NCBI RefSeq assembly: GCF_001660625.3
Contig: NC_030421.2
Location: 11,505,301-11,569,300 of the forward strand
Length of the DNA stretch: 64,000 bases
DNA from: Ictalurus punctatus
Lineage: Eukaryota > Chordata > Actinopteri > Siluriformes > Ictaluridae
Direction: 5' to 3'
The translations under genes and the position numbers were made by a program. Positions 31,621 through 43,045 of this stretch are shown here, piece by piece; position 1 is the first letter of the stretch, and every line of letters begins with the position of its first letter. The notes below the pieces were generated by a model. That model was not told the DNA's origin and searched no databases. It saw only the letters and a list, made by a program, of their open reading frames with translations.

Positions 31621-33585
31621 TTGCCAGTTTATGTACAATGATCTAGTATGTCTCCTTCTAATAAATGCTGAATGTGTCATGCAGTAATGTTGTAACACAC
31701 AGAAATGCAATGTATCTGCATTGCACAATTGCTGCAAATTCAGCTGCACAGTATTTTCCACCTCATTCCTCAAGATGCTTAAACAGGCTGAATAAAAAAC
31801 TTTCTGTAATATATCTGGAACCATTCAGTAATGATACTTGCCTTGTCTCACAGTGCTTTATCATCCAGTAAATCAGTGGGTTCAGGACCCTAATGTGTAC
31901 CATTTAAACATTCCCCACACCACCATGTTGCCATTACCAACCTTAACTGATCCCACCAAACAAGACACTTTGATGTTGCTTCTGCCAAGTTTGGATCCTT
32001 TCATCACCAAGGATTCATTCAACCATTATCCTTTTTCCATGGTCCAGATTTGATGCTGAAGTGCCTACTGGAGATACTGTAGGTGCCTTCTAGTCTTTGG
32101 ATTTTTCTTAAAGGAAACCTCCACTCTGAAACCCATTATGTTTATGTTTAAATATGTGTGCTGTGCTTAGCTATTCTGGTGGTAATTTGTTGGTGGGTGT
32201 TGTGTTTACATTATTCCTGTGAGAAGGTAGTGGTTCTCTGCTCTGCTGATGTCACAGGGGAGACAATGCTAGCACAGTTACAATGGTGTTTTATAGGAGA
32301 AAAAAAATCACTCAAACATCAGTCCCTCGAAGATTTAGCAATTTTGTAATCGCAGAAATTAATGCTAAATCACGCAAACGCCGCAATATTCAGAGGAGCT
32401 TGCAATTTTTCAAAATTACCACAGATTTGGTCCAAGATGCATCATGTGACATCATCACAACACGCATTCAGCAAACGCCCTTTTTGACTCACATGCACAG
32501 AACACGAGTAGAGCTAAAAGGTCTCATTTACCAACAACCATCACTGTGAAAGACCGTGCAAAACAATTTCGTGCAACTGCAATTTTACCAATTGAAGTAG
32601 TTTTCCACAAAATCTCTGCAATTTGCATCATGTATTTTGAAAAGCTGCATCAAAATCAAGGCTTCAAAAATCACAAAAAACTCCTATGTAAGAAACTTCT
32701 TAAAAGGGATAATGCTCAGGTATCACTGTTAGTTCCTAAAGACAAAAGTGGAAAAGTTGATGTTGAAAGGTGTTGAACATCATATTAATGAGAATATGCT
32801 GAATTACAGCAAACACTCTGCCCAGCTAGTTAGCAGTCTATGATATGACGAATGTGATAACATTAACGGCAATTAGCATAAAAGTTAAAGCTTCCGAAGC
32901 TGATCCATTTGAACAGAGTAAACAGATGAGGAGGGGAGAGAGATAGACAAATTTAAGGACTAAAACACCACTGCATCACTGTCTTTAATATTGAGATGAA
33001 GCGAGCAATAAATGACACTGTACCACAATACAAAATATATCTTGGACACCATTGAAGTGGTGTTATCATGTTAATGATAGAGATTAATATGCAAGTCATT
33101 CAGGGTGGATTGTGAGACGTTCTTTTCACCAAAACTGAAAACTTTTCAGATTTCCCTGATTCTGGCCTGTCTGTTTGCCTGCCCAATTCTCTGTTGACTC
33201 CTCTGATTCAGGACCCATTTTCATCCACATGATCCACTGAAAGCTTTTATAGTTTTGCATTTTGTACCATTTTGTGTAAACCCTTAAAATGGTTATGTGT
33301 GAAAATCCAAGAACAACAACCATTTAGGCAAGACTAGAAATGACCTGGCTAGCACCAGCTGTTATGCTGTGTTCAAAGTCAACTGAGGTCACTCATTTAC
33401 CCACTTCAGCACTCCATTAAACAAACTACCTGCAATTAGTTCCCATTTACTGTGTGACATGCAAAAATGGAAGGAAACCTTGGTTTCAGCTTATCCTCTC
33501 ATATATGACCTCTCATTAAATGTGTAAAGAGCGATTATGAAGAAAAATAAAGCTTGGAAGAAAGCAGCAGAGATTGCTGGTGTCT
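31621..33585. other. Intergenic; unclassified repeat-like stretch 32100-32800
   Basis: 32100-32800 has the texture of a common fish non-autonomous repeat (GATTTAGCAATTTTGTAATCG, CACAAAATCTCTGCAATTTG), but no termini could be defined. The remainder is unrecognised. Confidence 0.35.
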
Positions 33586-33587
33586 GT

Positions 33588-33768
33588 ACATACACTATAT
33601 GGGCAGAAGTATGTGGACTGACAATCACACTCATATGTGCTTGTTGAACACCTCATTCCAGATATAATTTCTACTTTGCAGTTATAATAAGTTCCACTAT
33701 GTTGGGTGATGGAGGTCTGGGATGCAGTCGGTGTTCCAGTAATGTTTCTGTACTTAAAATTGCATGTG
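33588..33768. mobile_element. Tc1-type MITE fragment (left end)
   Basis: TACACTATATGGGCAGAAGT followed by GTTGAACACCTCATTCCA matches, allowing divergence, the family of the 53880-54195 repeat. The right part is missing, and a SINE S1 copy follows directly at 33770. Confidence 0.6.
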
Positions 33769-33769
33769 T

Positions 33770-34104
33770 ATTCCATCCATCCATCAAGTTTCTGTACCGT
33801 TTATCCTACATAGGGTCATGGAAAGCCTGGAGCCTATCCCAGGAGACTCGGGGCACAATGTGGGGGACACACTGGATGGGGTGCCAACCCATCGCAGGGC
33901 ACAATCGCACCCACATCATGTACAATTTGGAAAATTAATGATCAGTCAATAAGTCAAATACATTTCTTTGGACTCGGGGAGGAAACCGGAGAACTCAGAG
34001 GAAACCCCCAGAGCACGGGGAGAATATGTCAACTCCATGCAATACCAACCCTGGAGTTGTGAGGCAAACATGATAACCACTAAGCTACTGTAATCCCCAT
34101 GCAC
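33770..34104 (-). mobile_element. SINE S1, near full length, reverse orientation
   Basis: From the inverted CCATCCATC tail (33775) through AGCCTGGAGCCTATCCCAGG and GGGTGCCAACCCATCGCAGG to the tRNA-like head, whose inverted form at 34050-34100 includes CCACTAAGCTACTGTA (A-box side). The B-box complement is degraded (CCCTGGAGTTGTGAGGC). Confidence 0.8.
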
Positions 34105-34554
34105 GTGCAATTTAAAAAAAAGGCATATTTATGTCATGTCATATTTTGTATAATATTTAATATCTATATTGTAGTAATAGTCTCATTTAATCAAGTTTTT
34201 GTTTGACCTGTGGTTCCTCCTGTTGTGTAAGTGGTTACAACCAAATCAGCTTCTATTAGTTCAGACAAGTGTAATTCAAGTGAAGTGATAATGGCATCAA
34301 AATAGTTTGATTATTAATTGGGACCATTAAATAGGGGAGAAACAATCGTGCATTTTATGTACAGCATGCACCACCACACCAGTGTCTTGAATCTCGTTTC
34401 TCACACTCTCAATACAGACTAGAGCTGTGTCAGTTAAAACAATGATAAACAATTAGCACAAGCCAAGAAACACTTTTATTATTTATTTATTTATTATTTT
34501 ATTTTATTTTCTAATTAGATGTAGAGTTGTATTGCATGTGATTTGGTCTGGAAA
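34105..34554. other. Intergenic, nothing recognised
   Basis: AT-rich. A short TTTA array lies at 34470-34510. Confidence 0.4.
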
Positions 34555-34800
34555 ATTCAGACCCTGCAAAAAAAGCAAAGGCTGATCAGTGCCACTATTA
34601 GCATTAATTGAGTGGTAATTTTTACACTGTGTTAGCCGTTCGTTGTGATGGACTGTTTATTGCTGGTGTTAACTGTCTTGATAGAACAATGAGAATAAGC
34701 CATCTGTCTGGCTGTGTAATGTTTTGGCTCCACTAGCTAATGGTCATGTTAGATGGCTTTCAACAACTCCACACAAATATGCATTTGTGTATGTGAAAGG
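34555..34800. promoter_or_regulatory. Candidate conserved non-coding element
   Basis: Repeat-free, non-coding sequence of enhancer-like texture (AGCATTAATTGAGTGG, AGAACAATGAGAATAAG, an ACAAT Sox-like site). A guess from composition; untested. Confidence 0.2.
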
Positions 34801-35464
34801 CAACGCTCCTTATACTAATCCCATAAACAGTCTGTGCTCAGTATATTGTATGATCTGTCACACAGAGCACAAAGTATGTATTATCAGCTATTAAATGTTC
34901 CCTTGGGAATGACATGTCAGAGTTAACAGACCTTACACAATGTTGAGATGGTTCTACATCATTAATTTTTGAACATTTATATTTTTCTGAATACTTGATC
35001 TTCATATATATTCCAAAGTGTCTTTCCTAGTGGACATAAAGATAAATAAATGCTTGTTGAATGACCATCCCATATATGCAACAGATCTTTAGAAAAGTAG
35101 AAATACTGCTGATTAGTATAGAACCATATTGCAAGTGTTGCTAGAGTAGTGCAGAAGCAGTGCGGTTAACATTTCTAGTTTAAAATGTGCACCACTCTCC
35201 TGGAACATGGATGGCACTACATCAGATACAGTTAATGAATACATTAGATGTCTATGTATGTTAAAGACTCTTGTTGAAGTTAGGAGACTCCCAATTCCTG
35301 TTCCTTTTTGCAGCTTTTAAAGAGCATGGCTGATCTGCTATTATCAGAAAACAGTGTATGCAAAGTGCTATGTAGACATTTCTTTGCAAAGAGGATGAGG
35401 GAGAAGATAGGAAGTCACCTCAAGTCTCAGCAGTTGGCTCATTTCTTGCTTTCTAGGCAGTTAT

Positions 35465-35965
35465 CAGGTTTTTTAATCTAATGTTGGCAGCTACAAGAAG
35501 CTAGTGAAGGGAACACAGCAGGTGGAGAGACATGACTGAAGACAAATTGGGATACTGCATTCTGGATCAGTTGCAGCCCCTGTGGCTGTTCTGAACTCTT
35601 TGATTCCAAGGCTCGGAGAATATGGTTAAATGTGTTGAAAGCTGCAGAATGGTCCAGATGGATCAGGCATTATGACAGTTTAGCTGACCTAGCAGCATGA
35701 AGCGTTGGTAATTGCCACAAGGGCAGTTTCTTTAGAGTTTCCTGACTTGAAGCCAGACTGGTTAGGATCCTGGAGATGTGTGAATGACAACTGATTAAAG
35801 CCATTCAAGTGCTTTTGAAATGGGAAAAAATAGAGAAACTCTTAGGTAGTTGCCAACATTAGTTTATTGGGAACTTTAACAGAATAGGCACCACCTGGAC
35901 AGCCTTGAAGGCAGATCATACATTCATTCATGATGAAGGTCATAATGGATAGAGAGTCTTATCCT
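35465..35965 (-). pseudogene. Ancient L2/CR1-type reverse transcriptase scrap
   Basis: On the minus strand, 35600-35670 reads LIHLDHSAAFNTFNHILRAL, the conserved reverse-transcriptase block A in which the first catalytic Asp region is expected. It is followed almost directly by LQLIQNAVSQFVFS, a C-terminal LINE motif. About 250 codons between them are deleted. Upstream on the same strand (35700-35960) are weaker RT-like traces. It is far more diverged than the other LINEs here. Confidence 0.6.
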
Positions 35966-36451
35966 AGTAACACAAAGTTGGGTTAAGGTGGGTCCACAGC
36001 TCTCATATTTAAGCACTGGTATTTGCTGTGAATCCTTTGAAGCGTCCTGAACAGAGACCTATCTAATTGCCCATGTTGATGTAAAACTTTAATAGATTTC
36101 TTCAGTATTTTGTTAATTACCCATTAAAATCCAAAAGCCCCCATAGCTATAAAGTCAGAAAAAAATCATATAGACATGTAATTTCAATGTTTCACTCCAG
36201 ACCATCTCATGGGACAATGGTGGCAATCTGCAACAGGGAAAAGAATTATACGATCATTCACTTTAATTGGTACTGTGTTCATTTGGTCCACTTGCATGCA
36301 TTACTGTAAATATAAACCTAATAGACATCCATTTAAGTCCTATACTCCACCTTTCTATACATTTTTATTCATTTTATTTGTGTTGTATTTTTAACAATGT
36401 CACAAAACCTCTTTACATAAATCTAAATGTAGATATACGTAGGTCCCTAAT

Positions 36452-36930
36452 TGTCATATCACAGCAAACGAGCAACTTAATTTCCCAGAATGTACCACCA
36501 ACTACAAACATGGCCGAAAATGACTACACTTTCCACACATACTCTCACACACGCACGCACACACACATACACACACATGTGCATGTTCACCTTCCCCGGA
36601 GTTCTAATCACACACACACCTGTTGCCAATCTCACGCGCACTCCCTCCACACTATATAAGGGACTATTTGAAGACTATGTATTTGTGAAGTATATGCTCA
36701 GTTGCCTAGTTCTCTGTCTAGACCAAGCATTGATTGCATGTTTGTTTTTCTGGTTTTTGACTTTGTGCTAGTTGAAGATCTTGTCTCTCTATCTAAGCTT
36801 GTTTTGACTGTTTGCCTGATCTCTGCCTGTTTTCTTTTGTGGATTTTGCATTACCCTTTGGATGTCTTTTCTTTTTTTTTTTTTAATTAAACTATGTAAC
36901 CTGCACTTGCTTCTGCCATTTTCTCCACCT
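36452..36930 (+). repeat. Solo LTR-like repeat (family A), third copy
   Basis: Starts TGTCATATC. It shares ordered blocks with the 13887 copy: ACAAACATGGCCG, TTCACCTTCCCCGGAGTTCTAATCACACACAC, CTATATAAG (TATA box, 36652), ATTAAA (36886) and CTGCACTTGCTTCTGCC. The right edge is not clear. As in the other copies, no internal genes are attached. Confidence 0.6.
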
Positions 36931-38864
36931 CAGCATATTGCTCTTTTGGTGGGGGTGTGGCTAATGAACCTGATTTGCATATTGGTTAATTTTTAGAGTT
37001 ATGAGTGCAAGGGTTGTTTTCCACATGTCTTGATTTGTGTTATGAAACGTTTTGCAATATCATGTGTTTGAGTAAAGTTTTCTTAATTCACCATCTTTGT
37101 GTTTCTCAGTCAGTTGCGTGGTATCTGTGTGTGTTGTCTGGTTCTACAGTCTTTATGAAGACTTAAGAGCATGTTCTTATTGCATTACTACTTCAGGTTT
37201 GATTTGTTTAACAATAAACATATTTGCAAAGTCAAACATTTCCAAATGGACAAAATAAATGTTGTTTAAATTGTGTACTTTTTTCGGTGTTTAAATTTAT
37301 GTAATTAATTTAAGCTTACTTGCATGAAATAAGTAAAATGTACTTAAAAAGAAGGAGCAAAGGTTTGGTTTACTTGTTTTATTTGGGTAATATTTAATAA
37401 TTTATATCAAGTTATTTGAATTAGAAGTACATAGTTAATGTTACTTAAATTAAGTTAATTTTAATCAAATGCATAGTAAATTAGTAAATTTTAATTAGTA
37501 AATTTTGCTAATTATTTTTCACAGTGCAATGGGTGTAGATTAAGTTAGCAGTTTTATTTTTGACTTTGTGTATATAATATATAAGTAGATGGAATATTAT
37601 TTATATGTAGTTGGAATGACTTAATTGAAGTAAACTCTACTTGATAATTAAACTAATATAACAAAAAAAAAAAAGAATTAGTCCCCCCCCCACTGTAGTT
37701 TGTATAACCTATGTCAGCATAAACAGTTTGAACAGCTATGATACCATTATAATTATGATATGGATTTTTACTAGGCAGTGTTCACATTTCACACAAAAAA
37801 ATGTCCACCTGTCACTTTGCATGCACACATCAGTATCAAATTTGCATGATTCATATGTGTCTTGAGCAGCAATAAATGTCATATCTGTGAAACTGTTCAT
37901 CAGAGTAGAAACAATTAATCAGATCAAGAAGGTGAAAAAAGGCCAGATGGCTAGCTTTTGTAGTGTATAAGCTATTGCTGACACTGCAGTGTTGAAAAAT
38001 GTGTGGGTACAGAAACAGAGCCAGCAATGATGGGACTATGATGTAGACAGGATTCAGAGAATATCTCTACAGTAGAACAAGTAAGTTTATATCTCAAACT
38101 GTGTGCAGGTTCTTTAACATTGGGAAACCATGTCCTCTATTTTGCTTCTAGTCTTTTGCCTCTTTGAACTTTGTGTTAAGTTTGGTTATTTTGGAATTGT
38201 AGCTATGTTTGTTCATGGCTGCACTCTGACATTCCTTGGGAAATTGTTTTGAACACCACTGAATTTCTGCAGGTTCCTTTCAGTTTTGCTTGAATCAGTT
38301 CATTTCCCCAAATATCAAGTAAATCACCAATTTCCCTATGAATATAGTCACTGCTGTTGTATCCTACTTTTTTGTCTTGCCAAACTGCTGACACTGAATA
38401 ATGATAGTGATGTACACATGCACATTAAAGTGGGTTGAGGAAAAGCCACATGAATTTCAATCTGACTGTTCTTAATAGTGATGCATATGTAGCCTATATA
38501 TTGTAATAACAGATAGAAAAGTGGCTCAGGTCTGATTTCAAAAGATTTTCATGTCCATGCAGTCCTGAAAAAAATCCAATCTGTGCTGCATTTGCCTTTT
38601 CAACCTGATAATATGAAAATAGCCATGGTTATCTAGGTAAGATAATCAGCAGAAATATTATGATTGCATAGTAAAAATGAATGCAAACACATAATACACG
38701 GTATATATACATATATGCTTTATCGTACTACACAGAAAGCCTGGCTTCCCATAAAATTTCTAAAAATCCAGCAATGAAATGTTTACCAAAGTGTTTTTAT
38801 TATTCATCAATCTTGGTGGAATCCAATATTTCAGGGAATGATAAATGTCTCATTACAATACGGT
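36931..38864. other. Intergenic, nothing recognised
   Basis: Very AT-rich (37.2-37.7 kb), with A/C homopolymers at 37663-37692. No coding potential. Confidence 0.45.
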
Positions 38865-39095
38865 AAATGTTGCACTTATATAGCACTTTTATCCAAAGCG
38901 CTTTACATTGTGTCTCATTCACCAATCTTAGCAGAGATGCCATGCAAGGCACTAGCTTGCCATTGGGAGCAACTTTGGAGTTGAGTGTCTTGCCCAAGGA
39001 CACTTCAGCATGTGGAGTCATGTGGGCCGGGAATCGAACTGCCAACCCTACGATTAGTGGACAACCAGCTCTACCACCTGAGCCACATCCGCCCC
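38865..39095 (-). mobile_element. tRNA-derived SINE (family S2), reverse orientation
   Basis: The tail side (TATATAGCACTTTTATCC, AAAGCGCTTTACA) is on the left, and the inverted tRNA-like head is on the right with GGGAATCGAACTGCCAACC (B-box complement) and CCACCTGAGCCACA (A-box complement). The forward copy at 48945-49195 shares the whole order. Confidence 0.8.
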
Positions 39096-39204
39096 ATCAA
39101 TATCACAGTATGGACAGTGCAGCCTGTGTGCAAATCTCACAAAAATACTCTGCTCTCATGAATATCAAAAAATTGCAAACACAGCACAGGTTTATAAAAA
39201 ATAT

Positions 39205-39700
39205 CTTTGTTAAATATAGCTGTGCAACAATTACTGGCATTTCTATGAAATCATAGGAGTATATTCCCATTGATATTTTACCTTTTCTTTAGTACACCTG
39301 GTTGACTAGGAACAGAAAATTGTTCAACCATGACTTCCTGTTTCGCAGGGGTACAGTATAAATATGAGGTAACACATAGGCCAAATTCTTTCAGTCAAAC
39401 ATGAAACAACACAAAAATGGTTTACTGACTACAAAATCAAGGTCCTGCCACGGCCACCCCAAGTCCCATAGAAAAACTGTGGGGTGAACTGAAGAGGAGA
39501 GCCAACCTGCATGGACCTCAAATTTTAAAGGACCTGGAGAGATTATGTATGGAGGAATGGTCTTGGATCCCTTACCATGTATTCTCCAACCTCATCAGGC
39601 ATTATAGGAGAAGACTCAAAGCTGTTATCTTGGTGATGGGAGATAGCATAAAGTATTGAATAACATAATTGTGCAACACATTTAACAAAAAATCAGAAGG
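39205..39700 (+). mobile_element. Internally deleted Tc1-like element
   Basis: Short imperfect inverted ends (GTGCAACAATTA near 39222 and its inverse near 39667) flank the final 73 codons of a transposase at 39441-39659. The helix-turn-helix and most of the catalytic domain are deleted. Confidence 0.6.
39441..39659 (+). pseudogene. Tc1-like transposase, C-terminal 73 codons
   Basis: The frame reads PSPIEKLWGELKRRANLHGP, the degraded counterpart of the SPDLNPIENLW block, then MEEWSWIPYHVFSNLIRHYR and a C-terminal SIKY before TGA. This is the last part of the DDE domain. It differs from the T1 and T2 families in this window, so it is a further Tc1 lineage. Confidence 0.75.
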
Positions 39701-39720
39701 TTAAACAATTGAACAATAAA

Positions 39721-39721
<1 letters not shown>

Positions 39722-39779
<58 letters not shown>

Positions 39780-39785
39780 TATATA
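39722..39785. repeat. (TA)n microsatellite, left flank of a Tc1
   Basis: About 25 TA units, then a short ACACACATATATA transition directly into the Tc1 left end at 39786. A longer TA array resumes at the right end of the same element. Confidence 0.95.
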
Positions 39786-41360
39786 CAGTATCTCACAAAA
39801 GTGAGTACACCCCTCACATTTTTGTAAATATTTGATTATACCTTTTCATGTGACAACACTGAAGAAATGACACTTTGCTACAATGTAAAGTACTGAGTGT
39901 ACAGTTTGTGTAACAATGTAAATTTACTGTCCCCTCAAAATAACTCAACACACAGCCATTAATGTCTAAACCACTGGCAACAAAAGTGAGTACACCCCTG
40001 AGTGAAAATGTCCAAATTGGGCCCAAAGTGCCAATATTTTGTGTGGCCACCATTATTTTCCAGCACTGCCTCAACCCTCTTGGGCATGGAGTTCACCAGA
40101 GCTTCACAGGTTGCCACTGGAGTCCTCTTCCACTCCTCCATGACGACCTCACGGAGCTGATGGATGTTAGAGACCTTGTGCTCCTCCACCTTCCGTTTGA
40201 GGATGCCCCACAGATGCTCAATAGGGTTTAGGTCTGGAGACATGCTTGGCCAGTCCATCACCTTCACCCTCAGCTTCTTTAGTGTGTTTGGGGTCGTTAT
40301 CATGCTGGAATACTGCCCTGTGGCCCAGTCTCCGAAGGGAGAGGATCATGCTCTGCTTCAGTATGTCACAGTACATGTTGGCATTCATGGTTCCCTCAAT
40401 GAACTGTAGCTCCCCAGTGCCGGCAGCACTCATGCAGCCCCAGACCATGACACTCCCACCACCATGCTTGACTGTAGGCAAGACACACTTGTCTTTGTAC
40501 TCCTCACCTGGTTGCCGCCACACACACGCTTGACACCATCTGAACCAAATAAGTTTATCTTGGTCTCATCAGACCACAGGACATGGTTCCAGTAATCCAT
40601 GTCCTTAGTCTGCTTGTCTTCAGCAAACTGTTTGTGGGCTTCTTGTGCATCATTTTTAGAAGAGGCTTCCTTCTGGGACGACAGCCATGCAGGCCAGTTT
40701 GATGCAGTGTGCGGCGTATGGTCTGAGCACTGACAGACTGACCCCCACCCCTTCAAACTCTGCAGCAATGCTGGCAGCACTCATATGTTTATTTCCCAAA
40801 GACAACCTCTGGATATGACACTGAGCACATGCACTCAACTTCTTTGGTCAACCATGGCGAGGCCTGTTATGAGTGGAACCTGTCCTGTTAAACCGCTTTA
40901 TGGTCTTGGCCACCGTGTTGCAACTCAGTGTCAGGGTCTTGGCAATCTTCTTATAGCCTAGGCCATCTTTATGTAGAGCAACAATTCTTTTTCAGATCCT
41001 CAGAGAGCTCTTTGCCATGAGGTGCCATGTTGAACTTCCAGTGACCAGTATGAGGGAGTGTGAGAGCGATGACACCAAATTTAACACACCTGCTCCCCAT
41101 TCACACCTGAGACCTTGTAACACTAACAAGTCACATGACACCGGGGAGGGAAAATGGCTAATGGCTAATTAGACATTAATGGCTGTGTGTTGAGTTATTT
41201 TGAGGGGACAGCAAATTTACACTGTTACACAAGCTGTACACTCACTACCTTACTCTGTAGCAAAGTGTCATTTCTTCAGTGTTGTCACATTAAAAGATTT
41301 CTTTTTTTGTAAATAAAATATTTACAAAAACGTGAGGGGTGTACTCACTTTTGTGAGATA

Positions 41361-41363
<3 letters not shown>
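39786..41363 (-). mobile_element. Tc1-like transposon (family T2), full length
   Basis: Ends CAGTATCTCACAAAAGTGAG (39786) and the inverse at 41344-41363, 1578 bp, in the opposite orientation to the copy at 16195. Preceded by TA; followed by TGTATA leading into a TA array, so the right target base pair is changed. It most likely landed in a pre-existing TA microsatellite. Confidence 0.93.
39990..41028 (-). pseudogene. Tc1-like transposase (family T2), most readable copy
   Basis: The minus-strand start ATG is at 41026-41028 (MAPHGKELSEDLKK), followed by a two-base loss in the A-run near 40990 that shifts the helix-turn-helix frame. Later segments are readable: RLSLGNKHMSAASIAAEFEG (40656-40838), VMVWGCMSAAGTGELQFIEG and FQHDNDPKHT (40218-40523, second Asp), then SPDLNPIEHLWGILKRKVEE (39959-40303, Glu region). 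A small deletion after DPKHT causes a second frame change. The copy is inactive but close to the family consensus. Confidence 0.9.

Positions 41364-41365
<2 letters not shown>

Positions 41366-41441
<76 letters not shown>
41366..41441. repeat. (TA)n microsatellite, right flank of a Tc1
   Basis: About 38 TA units beginning two bases after the Tc1 right end. Confidence 0.97.
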
Positions 41442-41444
<3 letters not shown>

Positions 41445-41499
41445 TACATACATGCATACAATTTGGTACATTCTTAAAAAGAAGAAATGCATTGGCAAG

Positions 41500-42510
41500 C
41501 TTAGAAACACCCTTCACAACATCTAGCGAAGTCAAGAACACTCTGGAGGGGGTAGGCGTATCAGTGTCAGTGTCTACAAAGAAGAAACACCTTCATGAAT
41601 GTAATTACAGACGGTTTACTTCAAGATGCAAACCAATGGTAACATTCAAGTACAAAGAGGCCAGATAAGACTTGCTAAAAAACCTCTAATAAAAGCCTGG
41701 CCAGTTCTGATGCAATATTAACTTGATGGGAAGAGAGTATGTAAGAGTATGTAAAAGGAAAGGTTAATGATCCAAAGCATACCACAGTGGCAGAGGGGCA
41801 GTGGTTAAGGCTTTGGGTTACTGATCGGAAGGTGGGGGCTTCAAGCCCCAGCACTGCCAAGCTGCCACTGTTGGGCCTTTGAGCAAGGCCCTTAACCCTC
41901 TCTGCTCCAGAGGCGCTGTATCATGGCTGACCCTGCGCTCTGACCCCAACTTCCTAACATGCTGGGGTATGTAAAAAAAAGAATTTCACTGTGCATATGT
42001 ATATGTCACCAATAAAGACTCATTATCACCACATCATCTGTCAAACATGTGGGGGAGGTGTTTTGGCATGGGCATTTATGGCTGCCAATGGAACTGGATC
42101 ACTGGTGTTTATTGATTAAGTGTGTGCTGATAGAAATTGCAGGATTTATTCAGAAGTGCATAGAGCTATATTTTCTCATATTCAGTCAAATGCTGCAAAA
42201 CGGATAGGACTGCACTTCACAATACAGATGGATAATAACCCCAAAATTACCGCAAAAACAACCCAAGGGTTTCTTAAAACAAAGAAATTAAATGTTATTA
42301 AATATCAAATGATCTCAACCCAATTGAGCTGCTTTTCACTTACTGAAAACAAAACTGAAGGAGGAAAGACTCACATTCAAGCAGCAACTGAAGAGAGCTG
42401 CAGTAAAGGCTTGGCAAAGCGTCTCAAGTGAGGAAACTCAGCATTTGTTGAGGTCCATGGGTTCCAGACTTCAGGCAGTCATTGACCACAGAGGATTTGC
42501 AAAATTATCC
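41500..42510 (+). pseudogene. Tc1-like transposase (family T4), degraded and SINE-interrupted
   Basis: Readable parts are KKKHLHECNYRRFTSRCKPM at about 41580 (end of the DNA-binding region), HDPKHTTSSVKHV-like residues split by the SINE, FWHGHLWLPMELDHW-type frames near 42070, and LHFTIQMDNNPKITAKTTQG near 42210 (second Asp block, with the usual DPKH reading NPKI). The normal SPDLNPIE block is degraded to TQLSCFSLTENKTEGGK near 42330. Multiple stops and a lost Asp make it inactive. Confidence 0.75.
41787..42027 (+). mobile_element. tRNA-derived SINE (family S3) nested in a Tc1
   Basis: The head has an A-box-like GCAGTGGTTAAGGCTTTGGG and a B-box-like GCTTCAAGCCCCAGC. The body includes TGAGCAAGGCCCTTAACCCT, and the tail ends AATAAAGACTCATTATC. 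ACCACA lies on both sides (41781-41786 and 42028-42033) as the target duplication, and joining the flanks restores the Tc1 sequence. Confidence 0.85.
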
Positions 42511-42768
42511 TAATATTTATGATTATGTTAGTTTGTCCAATTAGTTTTGAGCCTGCAAAAACTGTATTTAAAAAAAAAAAAAAGGCTGTAATTCCTAAAC
42601 GGTCAATGCATTGTTTTTGTTAAGCACTTTGAATTAAAGCTAAAACTGTACACTTCAATCATATTGTGATTGCTTAGTTTCAAATCCATTGTGGTGGTGT
42701 ACAGAGGCAAAATAAAAAAAAAAAATGTGTCACTGCCCAAATACTTGTGGACCTGACTGTATATATCC

Positions 42769-43045
42769 ATCTTCTATACCACTTTATCCTTTTCAGGGTC
42801 ACTGGGAAACCTGGAGCCTATCCCAGGGAGCATCAAGGCAGGACAGGGTGCCAATCCATCACAGGGCACACAGTCACACACCCACTACGGACATCCCAAT
42901 CAGCCTACCATGCATGACTTTGGAAGGAAACCCCTGCAGCACAGGGAGAACATGCAAACTCCACACACACAGGGTCACAGCAGGAATCGAACCCCCAACC
43001 CTGGAGGTGTGACGCAAACATGCTAACCACTAAGCCACCTTCCAC
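42769..43045 (-). mobile_element. SINE S1, full length, reverse orientation
   Basis: Tail side CCATCTTCTATACCACTTTATCC, then GGAGCCTATCCCAGGGAGC. The inverted head at 42980-43045 includes GGAATCGAACCCCCAACCC (B-box complement) and TGCTAACCACTAAGCCACC (A-box complement). The best-preserved tRNA-like head of the S1 copies here. Confidence 0.85.

Larger units (their letters stand above)
41480..42768 (+). mobile_element. Tc1-like transposon (family T4), 5'-truncated, with nested SINE
   Basis: Transposase-derived sequence starts about 41484, and the right end carries the family terminus (GTGTCACTGCCCAAATACTT then GGACCTGACTGTA) at about 42727-42763. The left inverted repeat and helix-turn-helix are missing. 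A 241-bp SINE interrupts it at 41787-42027. Confidence 0.8.

Noticed and set aside
31279..31824. A 181-codon minus-strand frame with His-Thr repeats
   Set aside because: It passes through the GT microsatellite cluster; its flanks show no known protein.
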